Source of the DNA: Blautia sp900556555
GTDB lineage: Bacteria; Bacillota; Clostridia; Lachnospirales; Lachnospiraceae
Length of the DNA: 64,000 nucleotides
Strand: one strand, 5' to 3'
Assembly: GCA_964250615.1 (NCBI GenBank)
Contig: CAXUGM010000008.1
The translations under genes and the position numbers were made by a program. Positions 41,950 through 49,216 of this stretch are shown piece after piece; position 1 is the first letter of the stretch; every line of letters begins with the position of its first letter. The notes under the pieces were generated by a model. It was not told the DNA's origin, did no database searches, and worked only from the letters and a program-made list of their open reading frames with translations.

Positions 41950-43032
41950 ATGTCAGAAGAAAAGAACTGGCAATTTGAGCTTGAAGAATATATCAAACAG
42001 GGCGAACCTGGTCAAATTGAAAAAAGTGAAGCATGGCAGACTGCAATCGGCTTGCAGGCGGTAGATGGTTTGCAAACCTCTGCTTATCTGTTAGATACTG
42101 CCAAGGAACATATCGAAGGAAAGATCAGTATTGATGAAGCGCAGAAGCGTATTCAGAGTTATTACGAGCAGCGTACTGATCGCACCGAGATAGAGAACGA
42201 CACAAAAGAAGCGGATATTGTGTCCGCAAGAATTGCGAAGCTGTTAGGCGAGAAAGCGTTTCAGTTTTCACCGGCTGAATGGCTGACGATTCACCGCAGA
42301 CTGTTTGAAGGTGTATTTCCCCATGCCGGTCAAATTCGCCAGTACAATATTACGAAAAAAGAATGGGTGCTGAAAGGCGATACTGTCACCTACGCAGCAT
42401 GGAACAGCATCAAAGATACCCTTGATTATGATTTTGCAACGGAGAAGCAGTTTTCTTATGAAGGCTTGTCCGTAGAACGTAGTGTGAAGCATCTTGCCAA
42501 GTTTGCTTCTGATATTTGGCAGATTCATCCGTTCTGCGAAGGCAACACCAGAGCTACGGCTGTTTTTATGATCAAGTACATGAAAACATTCGGATTCAAG
42601 GTAAATAACGATGCTTTCGAAAAGAACTCTTGGTATTTCCGTAACGCTTTGGTAAGAGCAAATTACAATGATCTGCAGAACGGGGTTCATGCCACTACAA
42701 AGTTCTTGGAAATGTTCTTCAGCAACTTAATTCTGGGAACGGAATACGAACTGAAAAACAGATATATGCACGTGGACTATGTTGAGGACAATTCCCAAAG
42801 TGTCAATCCTAAAGTTCCAAAGTCTCAATTTGACACTTTGGAATGCACTTTAGAGGAACTGTCGGTTCTGGAGCTGATTTACAAGAATCCGTCGATCAAG
42901 CAGAAGGATCTTGTTGCTGAGACCGGAAAATCGCTCAGCACCGTAAAACGAATTATGGAGTCCTTGCAGAAAAAGGAATATATCCGTAGAGTGGACGGAA
43001 AAAGATATGGAAAATGGGAAATATTGATTTAA
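41950..43032 (+). CDS. Fic family protein with VbhA-like N-terminal and winged-helix C-terminal domains
   Basis: A 360-aa Fic protein of different architecture from its neighbour. Residues about 28-70 look like the antitoxin VbhA-type domain found fused to Fic (A-I-G-L-Q-A-V-D-G-L ... I-S-I-D-E-A). The Fic motif is H-P-F-C-E-G-N-T-R at 193-201, with Thr in place of the last Gly. The C-terminal 70 residues are a winged helix (I-K-Q-K-D-L-V-A-E-T-G-K-S-L-S-T-V-K-R). Fic genes with this layout often sit inside type I restriction loci, as here: hsdM begins 26 bp downstream. Confidence 0.85.
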   Translation: MSEEKNWQFELEEYIKQGEPGQIEKSEAWQTAIGLQAVDGLQTSAYLLDTAKEHIEGKISIDEAQKRIQSYYEQRTDRTEIENDTKEADIVSARIAKLLGEKAFQFSPAEWLTIHRRLFEGVFPHAGQIRQYNITKKEWVLKGDTVTYAAWNSIKDTLDYDFATEKQFSYEGLSVERSVKHLAKFASDIWQIHPFCEGNTRATAVFMIKYMKTFGFKVNNDAFEKNSWYFRNALVRANYNDLQNGVHATTKFLEMFFSNLILGTEYELKNRYMHVDYVEDNSQSVNPKVPKSQFDTLECTLEELSVLELIYKNPSIKQKDLVAETGKSLSTVKRIMESLQKKEYIRRVDGKRYGKWEILI

Positions 43033-43058
43033 TATGCATTAAGAAAGAGGAAAGAATA

Positions 43059-43694
43059 ATGGCTGAAAAGAACAATGCCAATATTGGCTTTGAAAAACAA
43101 ATTTGGGACGCTGCCTGCGTTTTGTGGGGACATATCCCTGCTGCTGAATATAGAAAGGTAATTATCGGTTTGATTTTCCTTCGCTATATTTCCAGTGCTT
43201 TTGAAAAAAGATATAACGAGCTTGTCGCCGAAGGCGAAGGCTTTGAAGAGGATAGAGATGAATATTTGGCAGAAAATATTTTCTTTGTTCCAGAAAAAGC
43301 AAGATGGGCAACTATTGCTTCAGCAGCTCATACACCAGAGATTGGTACGATTATCGATGAAGCAATGAGAGCAATCGAAGCAGAAAATAAATCCCTGAAA
43401 AATGTACTCCCGAAGAATTACGCAAGCCCTGATTTGGACAAACGTGTTCTGGGTGATGTTGTTGACTTGTTCACCAACATGGATATGTCTGATACCGAAG
43501 AAGGTAAAGATCTTCTGGGCAGAACCTATGAATACTGTATCGCACAGTTCGCTGCTTACGAAGGTGTTAAGGGCGGCGAGTTCTATACTCCGTCCAGTAT
43601 CGTTAAAACGATTGTTGCAATCTTGAAGCCTTTTAATAACTGCCGTGTATATGAAATTAAGACTCGCTATTTGATACAAAATGCTGCCGCATAA
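43059..43694 (+). pseudogene. hsdM: Type I restriction-modification methylase subunit HsdM, 3'-truncated
   Basis: The 211-aa frame starts with the HsdM N-terminal domain (F-E-K-Q-I-W-D-A-A-C-V-L-W-G) and continues into the methylase core: G-G-E-F-Y-T-P-S-S-I-V-K-T-I-V. It runs cleanly to N-C-R-V-Y, then diverges at about 43664; intact HsdM continues there with the SAM-binding motif D-P-C-C-G-S-G-G and later N-P-P-F. Thus SAM binding and catalysis are lost, and less than half of the usual length (about 500 aa) remains. The remaining 11 codons (E-I-K-T-R-Y ...) are foreign. No hsdS or hsdR is in the window. Start at 43059 after AAGAGGAAAG. Confidence 0.82.
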
Positions 43695-43697
43695 CCG

Positions 43698-43728
43698 TAG
43701 GGGTGTCGCGGTGTCGTTAGGGGTGTCG
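43698..43728 (+). repeat. Two 11-bp direct repeats next to the hsdM break
   Basis: TAGGGGTGTCG occurs at 43698-43708 and 43718-43728, with a partial copy (CGGTGTCG) between. It lies just past the point where hsdM homology ends. Confidence 0.5.
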
Positions 43729-43755
43729 GTTTTGCAGACCGGCGCATTTTTTATT
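43723..43755 (+). terminator. Rho-independent terminator after the hsdM remnant
   Basis: GTCGGT, 7-nt loop, ACCGGC with a run of six T two bases later. Confidence 0.6.
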
Positions 43756-43771
43756 TATGGGAGGATTTTCA

Positions 43772-43957
43772 ATGCCGACAATATCCAAGAAGGAATATGA
43801 AGAGTACAGAAAGTTATGTTATGATAGAGACCACGGGAGAATTTTGACACCAGATGGGCTGCGTCTTATCTGCGAATCATTCAGTAATAATCCAGAAGCC
43901 ATCGGAAAGCACATGCTGGAAACGTTGGCTCGTTTTCGACAGAAGGAGGAACTATAA
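43772..43957 (+). CDS. Small hypothetical protein, 61 aa
   Basis: A 61-residue charged, helical protein (I-S-K-K-E-Y-E-E-Y-R-K-L-C-Y-D-R-D-H-G). The start at 43772 is chosen for the upstream GGGAGGA; an in-frame ATG 15 bp earlier lacks one. It ends directly against the DUF4238 start (no gap) and supplies its AAGGAGG, so the two genes are translationally coupled. It is not recognised. The size and coupling are those of an antitoxin or small partner, which is inference. Confidence 0.6.
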   Translation: MPTISKKEYEEYRKLCYDRDHGRILTPDGLRLICESFSNNPEAIGKHMLETLARFRQKEEL

Positions 43958-45037
43958 TTGGCAACGAAAAACCAGCACTTTGTTCCAAGGGTATATTTGA
44001 AAGCATGGGAAACTAAAGTTGAAACGAAAAAAGAACCGCAGAAGCAGTTTGATGGTGTTTATTATTTTGAAAAAGGAGATACTGTTGGAGAAGGCGCTAC
44101 ACGCGAAACTATTCTCTGGGAACCACATCTATACACTATTAGTTTTAGGCAGCTATACTTGGCAAAAAAGTGCCCCAAGGTATACAGTTTTTTTGTTGAC
44201 GAAATCTTTGATTCGATGAGAGCGAACAGTCCTCAACCTGTCTATGGAAAACTGGGATACAGCTTAATAAAAACAAAGCATAGTGTACGAAAGCATCTCT
44301 ATGATATTGACAGCTGGGATTTTTATTATGACGACGGAACAACTGCAAGAAAAAAAGCACTTTTGAATCGTTTTAATGATATGCGATGCTATCTGTTAGA
44401 AGATTCATTTAGTAGCGTTTTTGAAAACAAATGGGAAAGCATCCTTCAGACCTTCGTCGATGAAGTAAAGAATGCATCGCCAACTCCGGGGTTAGGCTTA
44501 GATAGAAAAATTTCAGAAAAAGCCGCAAAGGATATGATGGAATTTTTCTTCATGATGCTCTGTCGAAGTCCTCAGTTTGATGCTATGGGCGTATATACAT
44601 GGATGAATGATATTTTAAAGCAGACCTTTCCCGGAGTTAAAGAAACTGAAGAGATGATGGATGCAGTATGGTTTACTGAGCTTTATAGGATGTTCTATAA
44701 AGAGAATGGCGGTTTTTATCACACAGCATTGGCTAAGGCGGTTGAAAACTGTCAGTTTATCCTTTTTGAGACATATCCTAATGCAGGTAGTTTTATTACA
44801 TCTGACAATCCGGCATTTCAACATATATCTCATGTTGAAGCAACCAATATGAATGGTTACTATTTTCCGATAAGTCCGAATCATATGTTGCTGATAGCAA
44901 AAGGAAGTGACCCGGTGAATGTTGTTAGTTATCGCATGGCTGATAAAGATTTGATTAAAAAGTTCAACCGGGTAATATCTTCACATAGCAGTGCAAAAAT
45001 TGTATCTATGGAAAAAGACAGGAATAAGATATTATAA
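43958..45037 (+). CDS. DUF4238 family protein
   Basis: A 359-aa soluble protein starting K-N-Q-H-F-V-P-R-V-Y-L-K-A-W, the diagnostic N-terminal motif of DUF4238. Later conserved-type stretches are F-I-T-S-D-N-P-A-F and I-S-P-N-H-M-L-L-I, usual in this family. The start is TTG with AAGGAGGAACTATAA upstream, immediately after the 61-aa gene's stop. DUF4238 proteins are scattered on mobile elements and prophages; no function is proven. It lies between the truncated hsdM and the phage recombinases, on the opposite strand from the phage genes, as typical cargo genes do. Confidence 0.85.
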   Translation: MATKNQHFVPRVYLKAWETKVETKKEPQKQFDGVYYFEKGDTVGEGATRETILWEPHLYTISFRQLYLAKKCPKVYSFFVDEIFDSMRANSPQPVYGKLGYSLIKTKHSVRKHLYDIDSWDFYYDDGTTARKKALLNRFNDMRCYLLEDSFSSVFENKWESILQTFVDEVKNASPTPGLGLDRKISEKAAKDMMEFFFMMLCRSPQFDAMGVYTWMNDILKQTFPGVKETEEMMDAVWFTELYRMFYKENGGFYHTALAKAVENCQFILFETYPNAGSFITSDNPAFQHISHVEATNMNGYYFPISPNHMLLIAKGSDPVNVVSYRMADKDLIKKFNRVISSHSSAKIVSMEKDRNKIL

Positions 45038-45051
45038 TCTATAAAAGAAAA

Positions 45052-45096
45052 AGCGCCTCACCGCTGGCATCAAAACCAGTAGTGAGGCGTTTGTGC
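45052..45096. terminator. Terminator between the DUF4238 gene and the convergent recombinase
   Basis: AAAGCGCCTCAC and GTGAGGCGTTT with an inner CTGG/CCAG stem; usable from both directions. Confidence 0.8.
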
Positions 45097-45106
45097 GTCT
45101 ATAGGG

Positions 45107-46690
45107 TTATGCTTGGATTTCCTGACCGTTCTTGAAGGTGAAGCGGATGTCGTCGATGCTGTAGACGGTGGCGAAGTCCACCATGCTGTGCCAGCTCTCA
45201 AGGGAGAACTCTGCCAGTGCATCCGGCATCTGTTCAAAGGCATTCAGGAAGGTTCCCATGTTGGCGCTGGCCGTCTGCTTTTCCTGAATCTCGGCGGTGA
45301 CTTCTTCCAGTCGGGTCTTGGCCCGGTCGAAGCGCTGTACCAAGCTGTCGTAGCGTTTCTGGTATTCGGTCTGGTTCAGGGCGGTGCGGGCATTCTCTTG
45401 AATGGCCTGCTGTACCATGTCGGAAACCACCTGCGTTTCTTCGAGGAGCTGGGCCTGTTCTGCTTCCAGCTCGGTGGTGTCGAACAGGAGCGCCTGCATC
45501 TCTCTGCCGTTGGCGATGACCGCAGCTTTTGTGGCCAGCAGCTTGTTCGCCGCCGAAAGGAAGTGCAGCTGGATTTCTTCATCCGTCAGGTGCGGTGTCT
45601 GGCAGCGGCAGTCGCCATCGAATTTGTGATTGCACTGCCAGATGGTCTTGCGGTACTTGCTGTTGGAGTGCCACACCTTTGAGCCGTACCAGCTTCCGCA
45701 TTCGCCACACTTGATTTTGGTGGAAAAGGCGTGTACTCCGCTGTGATACTTTTTACCCTTGCCGCGCTTGGCCATTTCCCGCTGCACCATCTCGAATACT
45801 TCCGGGTCGATGATAGCTTCATGGTTGTCCTCGACATAGTACTGCGGGATTTCGCCTTCGTTGACCTTGGTCTTCTTGGTCAGGAAATCGACGGTGTAGC
45901 TTTTCTGAAGGAGCGCATCGCCTTTGTACTTCTCATTGCTGAGGATGCTCCTGACGGTGGAAATGCTCCATTTCTTCTTGCCGCCGGGTGTCGGGATGCC
46001 GTCTTTGGTCAGTGTATCGGCGATGCCGTGGTAGGTCATGCCCTGCAGGAACAAGCTGTAGATGCGTTTGACGATGACTGCCTGCTCCCGGTTGACCACC
46101 AGATTCCCATCCGGGCCACGGTCGTAGCCAAGGAAGCGCTGGAACGGAACACTGACCTTTCCGTCTGCAAAGCGCTTTCTCTGGCCCCAAGTGCAGTTCT
46201 CGGAAATGCTGCGGCTTTCTTCCTGTGCCAGCGAGGACATGATGGTAAGCAGCAGCTCGCCCTTACCGTCGAAAGTCCAGATGTTCTCTTTTTCAAAATA
46301 GACCTCAACACCGGCCTCCTTGAGCTGGCGGATGGTGGTCAAGCTGTCTACGGTGTTTCGGGCAAATCGGCTGACCGACTTGGTGACGATAAGGTCAATC
46401 TTGCCGTCGAGAGCGTCCGCAATCATCTGCTTGAAGCCTTCGCGGTGCTTGGTGCTGGTGCCGGTGATACCTTCATCCGTGTAGACCTCAACGAACTCCC
46501 AATCGTCACGGCCCTTGATGTAGTTGGTGTAGTAGTCAATTTGCGCTTCATAGCTGCTGAACTGGTCGTCATGGTCTGTGGAAACACGAGCGTAACCAGC
46601 TACCTTGCGCTTTTTCTGTTCTGTTATCGGCGACGCGGTGAATCGGGTCAGCGTGGCCGGTATGGTCTTTACTTTCTTTTGGACGCCCAA
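45107..46690 (-). CDS. Large serine recombinase (phage integrase type), downstream copy
   Basis: A 527-aa site-specific recombinase. The resolvase domain (about 29-175) has G-Y-A-R-V-S-T with the catalytic Ser near residue 37 and the conserved R-F-A-R-N-T. The recombinase domain follows (F-L-G-Y-D ... I-V-K-R-I-Y), then the zinc ribbon (C-G-E-C ... C-N-H-K-F-D-G-D-C), then a coiled-coil region (about 400-475) that controls integration direction. Its start overlaps the upstream recombinase gene's end by 22 bp, so both are made from one transcript. Full length, no missing motif seen. Confidence 0.92.
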   Translation of the reverse strand: MGVQKKVKTIPATLTRFTASPITEQKKRKVAGYARVSTDHDDQFSSYEAQIDYYTNYIKGRDDWEFVEVYTDEGITGTSTKHREGFKQMIADALDGKIDLIVTKSVSRFARNTVDSLTTIRQLKEAGVEVYFEKENIWTFDGKGELLLTIMSSLAQEESRSISENCTWGQRKRFADGKVSVPFQRFLGYDRGPDGNLVVNREQAVIVKRIYSLFLQGMTYHGIADTLTKDGIPTPGGKKKWSISTVRSILSNEKYKGDALLQKSYTVDFLTKKTKVNEGEIPQYYVEDNHEAIIDPEVFEMVQREMAKRGKGKKYHSGVHAFSTKIKCGECGSWYGSKVWHSNSKYRKTIWQCNHKFDGDCRCQTPHLTDEEIQLHFLSAANKLLATKAAVIANGREMQALLFDTTELEAEQAQLLEETQVVSDMVQQAIQENARTALNQTEYQKRYDSLVQRFDRAKTRLEEVTAEIQEKQTASANMGTFLNAFEQMPDALAEFSLESWHSMVDFATVYSIDDIRFTFKNGQEIQA

Positions 46691-48468
46691 TGCTTCTCAC
46701 TCCTTACTTTCTTCATGTGTTCGCTCATGGCCTTGCGGCGCTCTGGCGTGTAAATGTCCTTAGTGGATTCCTTGAACTTGGCTCTCTGTTCTTCGCTCCA
46801 AGGGTGGCTCGGCTTTTCGGTCGAGTATTCCGCTTCCTGCGTATGGCCATCAAGGAAGGTGTACTCCAGCTTACCGCTTTCCACCATCGTGATGTGGTCG
46901 ACCCGCTCCCGGAAGGCATCTCCATCAAATTCGGGAGTGCCCATGACATGCGCGGTAATCTCCATAAGCTCCGGTTCTCGGATTCCCTTGATGCCGCAGT
47001 TCGTTTTGGCACCGCCGGAGCAGCGCCAGTAGGCAATCTTGCCTGTCTCGCTCAGCTTGCTCGGCTGGGTCTGTCGCCTGCAGGAACTGCCGCAGCATCC
47101 GCAGACCACTCTGGTCGTGAAGGGCGAGAACCTGCTGCTGGTGGCCATGTTTCGGCGCATCCATTCGCGCTGGCGGTCTTTCTGCTCATCAGTCCAGCAG
47201 TCCTTTTTCGCGGTGGATTTCCAAGTCTGAACCTTGGTGGTGCCATCGTAAAAATGAAATTCAAGCTGGCAATTCGGATTGACCATGATGTGGTCGACCT
47301 TCTCCAGAAATACGTCCTCGTTGAATTCTTCTAAGCCAAGGGCCTCAGCGCAGGCTTCTCGAAGAACGCGCTCCGGGATGTCCTTCCGGCTGCAGCGACC
47401 GCCTTTCTTCTTGGTGGTGCCGCAGACCCAGACGACAATGGTATCGCCGTAGGTGGAAGTGTACTTGGTTCGGTTACTGCGCTGATTGCGGACGTAACTG
47501 CTACCGCATTTGGAGCATTTCAGCTTGCTGGTGAAGCAGGTGATGTTCAGGCTCTTGTTTGCAAAAGCGCCCAGCTCCTTACGGCGGGCCATTTCTTCCT
47601 GTACATACTGGAAGGTCTCCATGTCGATGATGGCCTCGTGCGTATCTTCTACATAATACTGCGGAAGCTCACCGCGATTCTTTTTGCGGCGCTTGGTGAT
47701 AGGGTCTTCGATGAATTCCTTCTGCAGGAGCAGGTTTCCGGTGTAGGTGATGTTCGTGAGAACCACTTTAATGTTGGAGTCCACCCACCGGCAGCCGTTC
47801 GCCGTGGTGATGCCTTCCGCTTCAAATTCACGCTCGGTCTCAAGTCTGGACTTCCCATCAAGGAAGTTCTGGAAGATGCGGCGGACAATAGCGGCTTCTT
47901 CCGGCTCGATGACCAGCTGGTCACCTTCCCAGCGGTAGCCGTAAATGCGGAAGTGACCGTTCGGGATGCCCTGTTCCATGCGCTTGCGAACGCCCCATTT
48001 TACATTGTTGCTGAGGCTGGTGATTTCCTCCTGTGCGAAGGAGGCCAGCAGGGTCATCATGACCTCGCCGTCGCCGGAGAGTGAATTGATGTTTTCCTTC
48101 TCGAATCTGACCTCGATGCCCAGCTCCTTCAGGTGTCTGACAGTCTCAAGCAGGTCGACCGTATTTCTGGCAAAGCGGGAAATGGACTTCGTAAGGATGA
48201 TGTCAATCTTCCCAGCTTCGCAGTCTTCGAGCATCCGCTGGAACTCTTCTCGCTTGGATGCCTTTGTGCCGGTGATGCCGTCATCTGCGTAGACCCCAAC
48301 ATACTCCCATTCGGGATTTGCCTGAATCAACTCGCTGTAATAGCTGACCTGAGCTGATAAGGAATGGTGCAAGCGCTCAGTCTCTACGGAAACTCTGGCG
48401 TAGGCTGCGACCTTCTTCCGGGTCGGCAGGACTGGCAATGTCGGCTCGATTTTGTTGATTTTTCGCAT
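46669..48468 (-). CDS. Large serine recombinase (phage integrase type), upstream copy
   Basis: A 599-aa recombinase related to but clearly different from the downstream one. The catalytic domain has A-Y-A-R-V-S-V (Ser near 27) and D-D-G-I-T-G-T-K; S-R-F-A-R-N-T is kept. The zinc-ribbon Cys pairs (C-S-K-C ... C-G-T-T-K) come next, and a second Cys cluster (V-V-C-G-C-C-G) lies near 455. The C-terminal domain is longer, with repeated F-R-E-R-V-D-H-I-type segments. It overlaps the downstream gene by 22 bp. Paired recombinases of this kind occur in phage-derived and Tn-type elements of Clostridia, where both may be needed. Confidence 0.92.
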   Translation of the reverse strand: MRKINKIEPTLPVLPTRKKVAAYARVSVETERLHHSLSAQVSYYSELIQANPEWEYVGVYADDGITGTKASKREEFQRMLEDCEAGKIDIILTKSISRFARNTVDLLETVRHLKELGIEVRFEKENINSLSGDGEVMMTLLASFAQEEITSLSNNVKWGVRKRMEQGIPNGHFRIYGYRWEGDQLVIEPEEAAIVRRIFQNFLDGKSRLETEREFEAEGITTANGCRWVDSNIKVVLTNITYTGNLLLQKEFIEDPITKRRKKNRGELPQYYVEDTHEAIIDMETFQYVQEEMARRKELGAFANKSLNITCFTSKLKCSKCGSSYVRNQRSNRTKYTSTYGDTIVVWVCGTTKKKGGRCSRKDIPERVLREACAEALGLEEFNEDVFLEKVDHIMVNPNCQLEFHFYDGTTKVQTWKSTAKKDCWTDEQKDRQREWMRRNMATSSRFSPFTTRVVCGCCGSSCRRQTQPSKLSETGKIAYWRCSGGAKTNCGIKGIREPELMEITAHVMGTPEFDGDAFRERVDHITMVESGKLEYTFLDGHTQEAEYSTEKPSHPWSEEQRAKFKESTKDIYTPERRKAMSEHMKKVRSEKHWASKRK

Positions 48469-48512
48469 AAAATCAGCTCCTTTCCGCTACTATACATCAC
48501 TCTAAAAGGCCA

Positions 48513-48695
48513 TTAAGTCAACGGCTGTGAGGCAAATAATGTACCCAATAATGGCTGGTATTTTTGCAGCATCTTTGTATCAATTATGGCGTATTGCTCC
48601 TCGGTGATAAGGCCATTTTTCAGCATGGAACGGAACATGTTCATGGTCGCTTGGTAGAGTTTTTCGCGCTCGAACTGGTCTTCATTCATGGCCAT
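48513..48695 (-). CDS. SHOCT-like small phage protein, 60 aa
   Basis: Small protein with the C-terminal SHOCT-type short helical motif (M-L-K-N-G-L-I-T-E-E-Q-Y). A longer frame from 48761 exists, but the ATG at 48695 follows AAAGGCGGTG and overlaps the stop of the upstream HTH gene, giving translational coupling and 60 aa. It lies directly before the recombinase pair; small SHOCT proteins here may act as recombination or oligomerisation accessory factors (inference). Confidence 0.65.
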   Translation of the reverse strand: MAMNEDQFEREKLYQATMNMFRSMLKNGLITEEQYAIIDTKMLQKYQPLLGTLFASQPLT

Positions 48696-49104
48696 CACCG
48701 CCTTTGAAGCGGTCTGCGATGTAGCAGACATGGGAGCAGTATTTTCTGTGCGCATTTCCATAAGCTGTGAACTCCTTTCCGCAGCAAGCGCATGTAAAGT
48801 GGTAGATGGCCTTCTTGTTCACCATTTCGGGATGCACGTTCCACCAGTTCACACGGCAGCTATCGGAGCAGAACTTGACGGGCTTGCGTCCGGGCATCTG
48901 CACCAGCGGCTTTCCGCAGCAACGGCAGCAGTTGGCATCCAGTTTTTCTTTTGTGTTGGTCTCCGCCTTAGTACCGGACAGTGCATTCCTTCGACAGAAA
49001 GCGGACACCTGATTCTTGGTGAGGCCCAGCGCCTCTGCAATGGTCGCGTATCCGTAGCCGGACTGGCGGAGTTGTTTGATTTTAAGTTTTTGTTCATTCG
49101 TCAT
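48682..49104 (-). CDS. HTH plus zinc-finger phage protein (sigma-70-region-4-like)
   Basis: A 140-aa protein. The N-terminal helix-turn-helix (K-I-K-Q-L-R-Q-S-G-Y-G-Y-A-T-I-A-E-A-L-G-L) is followed by two zinc-finger-like Cys clusters (C-C-R-C-C-G-K ... C-S-D-S-C; C-A-C-C-G-K ... C-S-H-V-C). Proteins of this kind sit next to serine recombinases in many Clostridia prophages and are often labelled RNA polymerase sigma-70-like. A regulatory role for recombination or excision genes is plausible. Start after GGAGG; the overlap with the SHOCT-like gene is 14 bp. Confidence 0.75.
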   Translation of the reverse strand: MTNEQKLKIKQLRQSGYGYATIAEALGLTKNQVSAFCRRNALSGTKAETNTKEKLDANCCRCCGKPLVQMPGRKPVKFCSDSCRVNWWNVHPEMVNKKAIYHFTCACCGKEFTAYGNAHRKYCSHVCYIADRFKGGDGHE

Positions 49105-49159
49105 ATCAAAATACCTCCACTACCCAATGGAGATGAGCTGGGATTTTGAGCCACAAAAT

Positions 49160-49198
49160 AAAAAAAGACCTGCAGGCTCCCGAAGGAACCCACAGGTC
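49160..49198 (-). terminator. Terminator of the phage late (lysis) operon
   Basis: On the minus strand GACCTGTGGGTTCC, UUCG tetraloop, GGAGCCTGCAGGTC, then seven T. It separates the late genes from the HTH/recombinase transcript. Confidence 0.9.
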
Positions 49199-49216
49199 AG
49201 GAATGAATGCAGATTA

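Noticed and set aside
45731..47334. Plus-strand open frames opposite the serine recombinases
   Set aside because: Catalytic and zinc-ribbon motifs are all on the minus strand; the plus frames are shadows.
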